Shown piece after piece: positions 35,352-47,500 of a stretch of 64,000 nt of DNA. The position numbers were made by a program, and so were the translations under genes. Position 1 is the first letter of the stretch. Every line of letters starts with the position of its first letter. The stretch covers positions 3,477,287 through 3,541,286 of the forward strand of contig JAKCOZ010000015.1 of the NCBI GenBank assembly GCA_022605955.1, read 5' to 3'. The stretch is from Rallus limicola (taxonomy: Eukaryota > Chordata > Aves > Gruiformes > Rallidae). The notes under the pieces were generated by a model. The model had not been told where the DNA came from and did no database searches. It was given only the letters and a program-made list of their open reading frames with translations.

Positions 35352-35700
35352 CTGCAAAACAAGTGGAGAGGAGAAGTCAGCCCAGGGAAAGTAAGAGGAG
35401 CCACAATCCAGGACTGAGTGGATGCTGCCCTAGCACCCAGCATCCCTCTGTTTTGGGGAACCTAACTCCTCTCTGCCACAGGGGGTGCAGGAGGCAAGCA
35501 CGCAAGCAGCGATGCCTGGAGAAGGACGTCCCAGGCACAGAAAGCTAGTGTTCCTCTGGAGTGAGCTGGTGTTCCCTCCCTTTCCTGGAGCAAGTTGGGG
35601 TGTCCAGGGGAATTGCTGCCACTTGAACTCAACCAGGGCTGAGCCATCACTGCTTGGTGGCTGCTGGCATTACTGGGCAGGCTCGCCTTTGCGGCACAGG

Positions 35701-35740
35701 GCAGGTGCTGAACCTGGGTGGCAGGTGCTGAACCTGGGTC
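35701..35740. repeat. 20-bp tandem duplication
   Basis: GCAGGTGCTGAACCTGGGTG twice, with one mismatch at the end of the second copy. Confidence 0.9.
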
Positions 35741-36588
35741 CCTGTGCCAATGGCACCCAGTTCTCTGCAGGGCAGAGCAGACCCTTCAAAAATGCTTTGA
35801 AAAACCCCATGGCACATCACAGCACTGAGCCCCAGAGGGGCATGACTCTGTCAACCCAAATGAACCCTTTGCCGTGCCCTCCTTCACGCCCATCGCGGGC
35901 TCAGGGGCCATCAGCTCAGCGGCACTGGCCCTGTCTGCAACACACCAGTTGCAGTGTGGGCCACAGCACCCCTGCCTGCAATCACTGCCTGCTGCAGGAG
36001 GCCCTGGGGCTTGAGCCTGGCCAGGTCTCACCCACGGCTGGGATGTGCACAACCTTCTTCCACCAAAGGGCATGAAGCTCTGAAGACACCTCCACCCCGA
36101 TGGCTCTGGAAGCAGCACCGGCAGGCTGAGCACATAACAAGCAACCCACACCTTCCCCTCCATCTCCTGACAAGCCCCAGACCCCCGGGGGTGCAGGCAG
36201 CTGCCAGGGCTGTACAACCTGACCCATGCCCAAGCCCAGCTGGAGGTAGCAAGGGATGCTGAGCTGAGGGCCGATGGGACCCCGGGGTGATGGGCACCTC
36301 TCACAGGGACAGGGGGGTTCTCTCTGCAGCCTTGCAGCACCCAGCACAGCCCACCTGCCCCCTACCAGCTGTATGAGGCTCTCAGGGAACACATGCTGCA
36401 GAGGGGTCAGCTCCAGGGTTGAGCACCCAACCTGCTCAGGGATAACTAGTGACAAAGGTCCTGAGGCTGGTGCAGCTCAGGAAGGCTCCCTGGTGAGGTG
36501 GTGGGAGATGCCTCAAGCAAAGATGTGGCAGGTGCTGCTGCATCACCTGTTCCTTGTTTCACTCCATCCCCCAGCAGGATGTGATATT

Positions 36589-36800
36589 AGAATCACAGAA
36601 CCATTCTGGATGGAAAAGGCCTTTAAGATCATCAAGTCCACTGCCAAGTCCAGCACTAAACCATGTCCTTAAGCACCACACCTACACAGCTTCTCAATAC
36701 CTCCAGGGACAGGGACTCAACCTCTTCCCTGGGCAGCCTGTTCCAGTGCCTGACAACCCTTTCAAACAAAGAAAATCTTCCTAATATCCAGTCAAACACT
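36589..36800 (-). mobile_element. CR1 LINE 3' fragment, older family
   Basis: Reads AGAATCACAGAACCATTCTG, then AAGATCATCAAGTCC and CCTGGGCAGCCTGTTCCAGT, ending near CTTCCTAATATCCAG. It is diverged from the young copies, so it represents an older CR1 subfamily. Confidence 0.88.
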
Positions 36801-37227
36801 CCCTGATGCTCTGCAAGTGATGTGGGAAGCCCTGCCCACCTCCAGATTCCGAGTCAGCTAGGGTGAAGGGCAAAAGGTTGAGGAGAGCATCCAGGAGCCC
36901 ATCCCAGCACCTGGAGGTCCTGGCGCCGCATGTGGTTGGCATCACTGTGCTGGGGCAGTCCCTATCAAATGCCCAGCACTGCTGTGGCCAGCACAAGAGT
37001 GGACTGGGCAGGACTGTGCTTGGCTAGCAGTGACAGAGGGAATGAGAGCCATCCCAGGGCTAACCCCCCAGATCACCTCCTGGGGAGCACAGTGCTACCT
37101 CAGGCTGCGAGGTACCGCCCAGGGGGATGCCAGACCCCTCAGCACTTCTGAGAGGATGCTCAGGGCAAAGGAAGCCCCAAGGCTTCACGGTGTCTCCTCT
37201 CCATGTGCCCACTGCCTGTGTGAGAGT

Positions 37228-40200
37228 GGCAGCACCCAGCCCTGGCAGCACCCAGCCCTGGCAGCAACCAGCCATGGCAGCACCATCCTTGGCAACACCC
37301 AGCCCTGGCAACACCCAGCCCTGGCAGCACCCATCTCTGGCAGCACCCAGCCCTGGCAGCACCCATCCCTGGCAACACCCATCCCTGGCAGCACCCATCC
37401 CTGGCAGCACCCAGCCATGGCAGCACCCATCCCTGGCAGCACCCATCCCTGGCAGCACCCAGCCATGGCAGCATCCATCCCTGGCAGCACCCAGCCATGG
37501 CAACACCCATCCCTGGAAGCACCCAGCCATGGCAACACCCATCCCTGGCAACACCCATCCCTGGCAGCACCCATCCCTGGCAACACCCATCCCTGGCAGC
37601 ACCCATCCCTGGCAGCACCCAGCCATGGCAACACCCATCCCTGGCAGCACCCAGCCATGGCAACACCCATCCCTGGCAACACCCATCCCTGGCAGCACCC
37701 AGCCATGGCAGCACCCAGCCATGGCAACACCCATCCCTGGCAACACCCATCCCTGGCAGCACCCATCCCTGGCAACACCCATCCCTGGCAACAGCCATCC
37801 CTGGCAGCACCCAGCCATGGCAGCACCCATCCCTGGAAGCACCCAGCCATGGCAACACCCATCCCTGGCAACACCCATCCCTGGCAGCACCCAGCCATGG
37901 CAGCACCCAGCCATGGCAACACCCATCCCTGGCAACACCCATCCCTGGCAACAGCCATCCCTGGCAGCACCCATCCCTGGCAGCACACAGCCATGGCAAC
38001 ACCCATCACTGGCAGCACCCATCCCTGGCAGCACCCATCCCTGGCAACACCCAGCCATGGCAGCACCCAGCCATGGCAACACCCATCCCTGGCAGCACCC
38101 AGCCATGGCAGCACCCAGCCATGGCAACACCCATCCCTGGCAACACCCATCCCTGGCAGCACCCATCCCTGGCAGCACCCAGCCATGGCAACACCCATCC
38201 CTGGCAGCACCCATCCCTGGCAACACCCATCCCTGGAAGCACCCAGCCATGGCAACACCCATCCCTGGCAGCACCCATCCCTGGCAACACCCATCCCTGG
38301 AAGCACCCAGCCATGGCAACACCCATCCCTGGCAGCACCCATCCCTGGCAGCACCCAGCCATGGCAACACCCATCCCTGGCAGCACCCATCCCTGGCAGC
38401 ACCCAGCCATGGCAACACCCATCCCTGGCAACACCCATCCCTGGCAGCACCCAGCCATGGCAGCACCCAGCCATGGCAACACCCATCCCTGGCAACACCC
38501 ATCCCTGGCAGCACCCATCCCTGGCAGCACCCATCCCTGGCAACACCCATCCCTGGCAACAGCCATCCCTGGCAGCACCCAGCCATGGCAGCACCCATCC
38601 CTGGAAGCACCCAGCCATGGCAACACCCATCCCTGGCAACACCCATCCCTGGCAGCACCCAGCCATGGCAGCACCCAGCCATGGCAACACCCATCCCTGG
38701 CAACACCCATCCCTGGCAACAGCCATCCCTGGCAGCACCCATCCCTGGCAGCACACAGCCATGGCAACACCCATCACTGGCAGCACCCAGCCATGGCAGC
38801 ACCCATCCCTGGCAGCACCCAGCCATGGCAGCACCCAGCCCTGGCAGCACCCATCCCTGGCAGCACTCAGTCCTGGCAGCACCCAGCCCTGGCAGCACCC
38901 AGCCATGGCAACACCCATCCCTGGCAGCACCCATCCCTGGCAGCATCCAGCCATGGCAGCACCCAGCCATGGCAACACCCATCCCTGGCAGCACCCATCC
39001 CTGGCAGCACACAGCCATGGCAACACCCATCCCTGGCAACACCCATCCCTGGCAGCACCCATCCCTGGCAGCACCCATCCCTGGCAACACCCATCCCTGG
39101 CAGCACCCATCCCTGGAAGCACCCAGCCATGGCAACACCCATCCCTGGAAGCACTCATCCCTGGCAGCACCCAGCCATGGCAGCACCCATCCCTGGCAAC
39201 ACCCATCCCTGGAAGCACCCAGCCATGGCAACACCCATCCCTGGCAGCACCCATCCCTGGCAGCACCCAGCCATGGCAACACCCATCCCTGGCAGCACCC
39301 AGCCATGGCAACACCCATCCCTGGCAGCACCCAGCCATGGCAACACCCATCCCTGGCAACACCCATCCCTGGCAGCACCCAGCCATGGCAGCACCCAGCC
39401 ATGGCAACACCCATCCCTGGCAGCACCCATCCCTGGCAGCACTCAGCCCTGGCAACACCCATCCCTGGCAGCACCCATCCCTGGCAGCACCCATCCCTGG
39501 CAACACCCAGCCATGGCAGCACCCAGCCATGGCAACACCCATCCCTGGCAGCACCCAGCCATGGCAGCACCCAGCCATGGCAACACCCATCCCTGGCAAC
39601 ACCCATCCCTGGCAGCACCCATCCCTGGCAGCACACAGCCATGGCAACACCCATCCCTGGCAACACCCATCCCTGGCAGCACCCATCCCTGGCAGCACCC
39701 ATCCCTGGCAACACCCATCCCTGGCAGCACCCATCCCTGGCAGCACCCAGCCATGGCAACACCCATCCCTGGAAGCACCCATCCCTGGCAGCACCCAGCC
39801 ATGGCAGCACCCATCCCTGGCAGCACCCATCCCTGGCAGCACCCAGCCATGGCAACACCCATCCCTGGCAGCACCCATCCCTGGCAGCACCCAGCCATGG
39901 CAGCACCCATCCCTGGCAGCACCCAGCCATGGCAACACCCATCCCTGGCAGCACCCAGCCATGGCAACACCCATCCCTGGCAACACCCATCCCTGGCAGC
40001 ACCCAGCCATGGCAGCACCCAGCCATGGCAACACCCATCCCTGGCAGCACCCATCCCTGGCAGCACTCAGCCCTGGCAACACCCATCCCTGGCAGCACCC
40101 ATCCCTGGCAGCACCCATCCCTGGCAACACCCAGCCATGGCAGCACCCAGCCATGGCAACACCCATCCCTGGCAGCACCCAGCCATGGCAGCACCCAGCC

Positions 40201-42879
40201 ATGGCAACACCCATCCCTGGCAACACCCATCCCTGGCAGCACCCATCCCTGGCAGCACCCAGCCATGGCAACACCCATCCCTGGCAGCACCCATCCCTGG
40301 CAACACCCATCCCTGGAAGCACCCAGCCATGGCAACACCCATCCCTGGCAGCACCCATCCCTGGCAGCACCCAGCCATGGCAACAACCATCCCTGGCAGC
40401 ACCCAGCCATGGCAACACCCATCCCTGGCAACACCCATCCCTGGCAGCACCCATCCCTGGCAGCATCCATCCCTGGCAGCACCCAGCCATGGCAACACCC
40501 ATCCCTGGCAACACCCATCCCTGGAAGCACCCAGCCATGGCAACACCCATCCCTGGCAGCACCCATCCCTGGCAGCACCCAGCCATGGCAACACCCATCC
40601 CTGGCAGCACCCATCCCTGGCAGCACCCATCCCTGGAAGCACCCAGCCATGGCAACACCCATCCCTGGCAACACCCATCCCTGGCAGCACCCATCCCTGG
40701 CAGCACCCAGCCATGGCAACACCCATCCCTGGCAGCACCCATCCCTGGCAACACCCATCCCTGGAAGCACCCAGCCATGGCAACACCCATCCCTGGCAGC
40801 ACCCATCCCTGGCAGCACCCAGCCATGGCAACACCCATCCCTGGCAGCACCCAGCCATGGCAACACCCATCCCTGGCAACACCCATCCCTGGCAGCACCC
40901 ATCCCTGGCAGCATCCATCCCTGGCAGCACCCAGCCATGGCAACACCCATCCCTGGCAACACCCATCCCTGGCAGCACCCAGCCATGGCAACACCCATCC
41001 CTGGCAGCACCCATCCCTGGCAGCACCCAGCCATGGCAACACCCATCCCTGGCAGCACCCATCCCTGGCAGCACCCATCCCTGGCAGCACCCAGCCATGG
41101 CAACACCCATCCCTGGCAGCACCCATCCCTGGCAACACCCATCCCTGGAAGCACCCAGCCATGGCAACACCCATCCCTGGCAGCACCCATCCCTGGCAGC
41201 ACCCAGCCATGGCAACACCCATCCCTGGCAACACCCATCCCTGGCAGCACCCATCCCTGGCAGCATCCATCCCTGGCAGCACCCAGCCATGGCAACACCC
41301 ATCCCTGGCAACACCCATCCCTGGCAGCACCCAGCCATGGCAGCACCCAGCCATGGCAACACCCATCCCTGGAAGCACCCAGCCATGGCAACACCCATCC
41401 CTGGCAACAGCCATCCCTGGCAGCACCCATCCCTGGCAGCACCCAGCCATGGCAGCACCCATCCCTGGCAGCACCCATCCCTGGCAGCACCCAGCCATGG
41501 CAACACCCATCCCTGGCAGCAACCATCCCTGGCAGCACCCATCCCTGGCAACACCCATCCCTGGCAGCACCCATCCCTGGCAGCACCCAGCCATGGCAAC
41601 ACCCATCCCTGGCAGCACCCATCCCTGGCAACACCCATCCCTGGAAGCACCCAGCCATGGCAACACCCATCCCTGGCAGCACCCATCCCTGGCAGCACCC
41701 AGCCATGGCAACACCCATCCCTGGCAGCACCCAGCCATGGCAACACCCATCCCTGGCAACACCCATCCCTGGCAGCACCCATCCCTGGCAGCATCCATCC
41801 CTGGCAGCACCCAGCCATGGCAACACCCATCCCTGGCAACACCCATCCCTGGCAGCACCCAGCCATGGCAACACCCATCCCTGGCAGCACCCATCCCTGG
41901 CAGCACCCAGCCATGGCAACACCCATCCCTGGCAGCACCCATCCCTGGCAGCACCCAGCCATGACAGCACCCATCCCTGGCAGCACCCATCCCTGGCAAC
42001 ACCCATCCCTGGAAGCACCCAGCCATGGCAACACCCATCCCTGGCAGCACCCATCCCTGGCAGCACCCAGCCATGGCAACACCCATCCCTGGCAGCACCC
42101 AGCCATGGCAACACCCATCCCTGGCAACACCCATCCCTGGCAGCACCCATCCCTGGCAGCATCCATCCCTGGCAGCACCCAGCCATGGCAACACCCATCC
42201 CTGGCAACACCCATCCCTGGCAGCACCCAGCCATGGCAACACCCATCCCTGGCAGCACCCATCCCTGGCAGCACCCAGCCATGGCAACACCCATCCCTGG
42301 CAGCACCCATCCCTGGCAGCACCCATCCCTGGCAGCACCCAGCCATGGCAACACCCATCCCTGGCAGCACCCATCCCTGGCAACACCCATCCCTGGAAGC
42401 ACCCAGCCATGGCAACACCCATCCCTGGCAGCACCCATCCCTGGCAGCACCCAGCCATGGCAACACCCATCCCTGGCAACACCCATCCCTGGCAGCACCC
42501 ATCCCTGGCAGCATCCATCCCTGGCAGCACCCAGCCATGGCAACACCCATCCCTGGCAACACCCATCCCTGGCAGCACCCAGCCATGGCAGCACCCAGCC
42601 ATGGCAACACCCATCCCTGGAAGCACCCAGCCATGGCAACACCCATCCCTGGCAACAGCCATCCCTGGCAGCACCCATCCCTGGCAGCACCCAGCCATGG
42701 CAGCACCCATCCCTGGCAGCACCCATCCCTGGCAGCACCCAGCCATGGCAACACCCATCCCTGGCAGCACCCAGCCATGGCAACACCCATCCCTGGCAAC
42801 ACCCATCCCTGGCAACACCCATCCCTGGCAGCACCCAGCCATGGCAGCACCCAGCCATGGCAGCACCCATCCCTGGCAG
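37228..42879. repeat. Giant 16-bp minisatellite, about 353 units (5.65 kb)
   Basis: Four main unit types make up the array: GGCAGCACCCATCCCT, GGCAACACCCATCCCT, GGCAGCACCCAGCCAT and GGAAGCACCCAGCCAT. Rare variants (CAACAGCC, GCACACAGCC, GCATCCATCC, GCACTCAG, CATCACTGG) mark single units. The first roughly 100 bp are degenerate, including a 15-bp unit near 37276; after that the spacings I checked are exact multiples of 16. The unit has no CpG and no stop codon in any of six frames, so reading frames up to about 1970 codons run through it on both strands; 48 bp gives a 16-residue peptide period. In CACNA2D2 sense each unit of the CATCCCT type holds two GGG runs. Confidence 0.97.
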
Positions 42880-43337
42880 TGTGGTGGGAGCAGGACTGCT
42901 GCCTTCTGAGAGCACAGCAAAGCACAGGTAACCAAACATCAGGTGATGAGTGCTGAGAGGCATCATAAATCTGTCCCTCCCCAGAATGCAGCCTGTTGTT
43001 ACCAGATGCAGGGAAACACATCTCCATCAGCACACAATCTCAGCACACACTGCTTGAAACTTTCCCTTGCACACAGTCTAAGTGCTTGCATTCAGCAGCC
43101 AAGGGGAGAGATCAGCTATCAGCTGAGCACTGAAGCAAAATACCCATGGGTCTGGTCCTGGGGACAAGGCAAAGGGAGAGCTTTGTGTGGCTGGGCAGGA
43201 CAACCAACACAAGTTAATTTGGAGGGCAGTTTTGTGAGGAACTCACCTCCCCAGAGCTGCTGAGAATAGCTGTGGCCCATGTTCTGTACTTCACCAGCCC
43301 CCCCCAAGCTTTTGTGCTCCTTTTATATATCAAAACC

Positions 43338-44110
43338 AAATGAGGGTCAATAAAAGCAAGTGGAGAGTCTGGCACCTGGGCAGGAGTAACTGCTGGAATC
43401 AGCACAGGCTGGGGGTGAGCTGCTGGAGAGGAGCTCTGTGGAGAAGGACCTGGGGGTGCTGGTGGGTGACAGGGTGGCCATGAGCCAGCAGTGTGCACTG
43501 GGGGCTGAGAGAGACAATGGGATCCTGGGGGGCATCAGGAGGAGTGTGGGCAGCAGGTCACAGGAGGGGATCCTCCCCCTCTGCTCTGCCCTGCTCAGGC
43601 CCCACCTGGAGTGTTGTGTCCAGTGCTGGGCTCCCTGGGATCAAAAGGACAGGGATCTCCTGGAGAGAGTCCAGAGGAGGGACACAAAGATGCTGAAGGG
43701 CCTGGAGCATCTCCCCTGTGAGGAAAGGCTGAGGGAGCTGGGGCTGTTCAGCCTGGAGAAGAGAAGACTAAGGGGGGACCTGATGAATGTTGATCACTCT
43801 CTGAAGGATGGGATGCAGGGGGAAATGGGCAGCCCCTTTTCAGTGTCTGTGGGGACAGGACAAGGGGCAATGGCTGCAAGTTGGAGCAGAGGAAGTTCCC
43901 CACCACCATGGGGAAGAACTTTTCCCCAGTGAGGGTGAGGGAGCCCTGGGCCAGGCTGCCCAGGGGGGTGTGGAGTCTCCATCTCTGGAGAGATTCCAGC
44001 CCCGTCTGGACGCCGCCCTGTGCACTATGAGCTGGGAGCTGCTTTGGCAGGGGGTTGGACCCCAGGAGCTCTCCAGGGCCCTTCCAACCCCTGGGATCCT
44101 GGGATTCTTT
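43338..44110 (+). mobile_element. CR1 LINE fragment, longest young copy (773 bp)
   Basis: A 5'-truncated CR1 in plus orientation, antisense to CACNA2D2. It encodes the C-terminal part of the CR1 reverse transcriptase ORF ([20 protein letters not shown], then [20 protein letters not shown] and [18 protein letters not shown]). The frame is broken after GEMGSPF; homologous sequence continues in another frame, as in the sister copies. It ends CTGGGATTCTTTG. Confidence 0.94.
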
Positions 44111-44531
44111 GAAATGCCTGATGAAAGATGAGCATTTATTCCGAGTTGTGTTTAAGGCAGCAGTGATGAACCATGCAGTTTTCTATACTGGATAAGAGCC
44201 TGTTTGTTTGTTATGGGCCAGGGGGAGATTTATGGACATCTGTAGCGATCCACCGCCCCGGGGAGAAGAGCCTGGAGGGGCTGCACAGGGTGCAGTGAGG
44301 GATGGCTACACCCAGGAACAACACTTGGATGGGGAGGTATTTTTCCTCTGGGAGATGTCAATTCATCCAAGGCAATCTGGACACAACTTGTGGGTTGTTC
44401 TTTTTTTTAAAAAAAAAAAAAAGGCTCATCCAGATGTTCCTCTCTGATAGATGGCACCTTGCAGGGATGGGGAGCCCACCAGGGGATGGTGCAGCCGTGG
44501 CAGGGTAGTGCTCCCACTCCTGGCTACTGCT

Positions 44532-44589
44532 GGATGTCCACCCTGCAGCAACTGCCCCCAGGATGTCCACCCTGCAGCAACTGTCCCCA
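44532..44589. repeat. 29-bp tandem duplication
   Basis: Two copies of GGATGTCCACCCTGCAGCAA plus CTGCCCCCA, differing at one position. Confidence 0.9.
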
Positions 44590-47500
44590 GAGACTCCCAG
44601 CTGCTTCCTCTGCAGTGTCTTCCTTGCTGAAGACCTTCTGATGCTGTGGTTGGGATGAGGACTGGGAGGACAGAGAGAGATCCTCTACATGCCTCCACCC
44701 CCCCCCCCCGTGGTTGGGGAGCTCCCATGGGAGCAGCTCTGTCCTGACCCTGGGTGGTGACAGAGGGGAGCCCTGGCCAGCCCCTGCCCTGAGACATGCT
44801 GCTCCCAACAACGGGGTGGGCAATCACTGGGTTTGGGACCCTCTGCAAGGATGAGGCTATTTTGGGACAGCTTTGCTCATGAACAGCACCTCCAGCAACA
44901 CTCCTCTGTGTCCCCAGGGTAGGTGATGGTCTGCCCAGAGCCACGTGCTGCTGCAGGACATCCCCATTAATGCCAAATGAGTTCATCAGGAATAATGTTA
45001 TTGTGATCAATACAGCTCAAGAATTATTTCTAATCCTTAATAATGATTAAAGCATTATTTTTCAAGTGTTACAGATCAATCAGCCCATCTCAAGGTGTGC
45101 TGCGTGCAGGGACTGCTGGATGCCCAGGATGCAGGCAGCACACCAGGGAGCTGGGCAGGGGACATTGTAGCAGGGGACTGCAGAACAGGGCAGCCACTAC
45201 AACCTCCCTGGGGCTGGGCTGGGCTTGTCCATTGTGTGGACCCAGTGTCAAGAAAAATCTTCCATGGGTGAGAAATACCTGCAGAGTTCCAGCAGGCTCT
45301 GGTGCAGGGACCACCCTGGCCGTGGCACTTTAAGGAGCACAGTTCTCTCCCCACAAGTCACCAGGGGCTGAGGACAGGAGATTTAGAGGCTGAAAAGAGC
45401 TGAATTGCAATGACTCTGCAGGTCATAAAAGGCCAGCGGGGAGATTTGCAGGGCATTGGTGTCTGGAGATCCCAACGGTTTGGGGGGTGTGTGAGGGGGA
45501 AGGCACTTGCATGGGCTGCATGGTGCCCTGGCCTCTTTGGTATTCTGTGTGGCACTGCTCCTCACCTCACTGCTCACCCGGGCAGACCCACAGAGAGCTC
45601 CCAGCTCCTGGCACCAGCTCTCCCAGGACGGCAGAGGCACGGGCAAGGGCAGGCGGTGGCAGAGGCCGCGGGGCCGGGTGCGTGCCTTCCCGGGGAGGGG
45701 GAGCAAGGTGGGGGACATTTGGCCTGCCTAGGGATGGCACACACCTGAATGCAAAGCTGCTCCTTTTACCTTGCTTTGCCCCAGGATCCAGCTTCTCAGT
45801 CCCCATCACCCACAAGCCCACCCCATGCCAAGCACAGTTTGCCCACCTGTGCTCGCCCACAGCAGCATCTCAGTGGGGAAGGGGAGGAGGGGGCAGTCGG
45901 TCTGATGCCCCGAAGCTGCTGGGAAGGAGGCAGCAGGAAATGCTCAGAGCACTGGAGCTGGCACAGGCAGAGGCTGCAACCTTCTCTCTAGGTGGAGGGA
46001 CCATCCCTGCCATCAGCATCCCTGCTGCTTGAGAGGACAGTGCACGGAGTTGGGGGGGGGGGGGTCTGTCCTCAAAGCAGCAGCACCTAAGGGTGCTGCT
46101 CACCCCTCCTCATCACCTCTTCTCCCCCATCGTGTCTGGATCCCTGCTTCCATTTCTTGTGTAGTGGCTTCCAAGGGAAACTGGTCCAACACTCTACTAC
46201 ATCTCTCTGCCCAGCCCCCAGGCTGCAATAAGTATGCCCTGGCTGTCTCCACTTCCATCACATTGGGGGCTTTAACTTGGCAGGCAGCAGAGCAGAGACC
46301 AAAGCAGCACAGAGAGGTCAGAGGCCAAGGCTGCTGGATTTATAAAACAGGATTACAGCAACACCCTGAGCAGCCCTGCCTAACAGCAGCAATGCCACTC
46401 TTAAGCCTCTCCAGGGACATAAAGTGCCCCATGCCTGTGCTGATTCTAGGGAATGAGCCTGGAATGCTTTCCCCAGCTTCTCCCAGCAGCTGGTAAGGAA
46501 GAGCCCAGCATGCAGCAGCTGTGTGCCCAGGGAGATGTGCTCCCAGGGACAGCCACTCCTGATAAACCTTGGTTTAAGTCCCATCCCTGTGGCACCTCCC
46601 AAGCGCTGTGCAGTGAATGACCCTCCCACACCCCAGCACGCAGCTGGAAGGAGGGATCTTTGCTGGACATTACAGCAGCCCTGCACTACCAGGCCAGAGA
46701 GGTCCATGCAGCATCTCACCATCCCAGCCCACCTCCCAGAGGGAGAAAACATAGTTAAGAGAAGAAGGTGGAAAACAAACACACATGTGACAAAGCCAAG
46801 CAAGCCCAGCCCTGGGCAGGAACGCTCCTTGGGAGCTGGTTTTGCAGCTCTTTCTCCTCCACAACAGAAGAATGAGGATGGCTCAAGCCCTCTCCTCCAC
46901 CATCAACACCCTCAGCATGGATGGGGCTCCACGAAACCCCATCTGTCACCATGGAGCATTCCAGAAGGGTGAGAGCCCCTTCCATACGCTTCACACGCTT
47001 CTCTGTGTCAGCCTGCCTGCGTGCACCAGAGCACAGGGCAGCTTCTTGCTGTGCCACTGTCCCACCTCTTGGCACCACCCTGCCTTGTCCCTGTCATCCC
47101 CAGCCTCCCCTTTCCCCATGCACTGGACTTGGCCCGTGCACCCCTCAGCACACCCGAGCAGCGCAGGGTGTGTGTGTGTGCGCCGCCCATCACGAACCCA
47201 TCAGCCGGTGACAAAAGACAACAACCCCTTATATACACACAGGGAATATAAATCTTGAGTAAACACTGTAAAGCAGTGAAGCATCTCATCCTGTAATAAT
47301 CTCCAAGACAGTTGATCCCAGGGCTCTTATTACCCTCCCAGCCAGTGCCTGAAATCCAGTCGGCAGCCGGCTCAGCCACAGCTCAGTATCGACCAAGGAG
47401 GCAGCTTCAAACACGCTGCAGCCTGTTCCTTTCAGAGCACTAACCTGTTTGTCAATAACTCCCTTGACTACAGGGAGGGAAAGGGGTGGCCAGAGCCTGT

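Noticed and set aside
37030..43033. Open reading frames of about 990-1970 codons on both strands
   Set aside because: They lie almost entirely within the 16-bp array, exist in all frames, have 16-residue periodic translations and no domain; they follow from a stop-free repeat unit.
43438..43932. A 165-codon reading frame looking like an intact protein, with sisters at 50.8, 56.2 and 61.7 kb
   Set aside because: It is the C-terminal fragment of a 5'-truncated CR1 reverse transcriptase ORF, not a host gene.
45476..45740. A plus-strand frame resembling a small secreted basic peptide with a hydrophobic leader (LVFCVALLLTSLL, then Arg-rich)
   Set aside because: The frame has no ATG before the hydrophobic part (it begins at a TTG after an in-frame TGA), no convincing acceptor precedes it, and no family is recognised.
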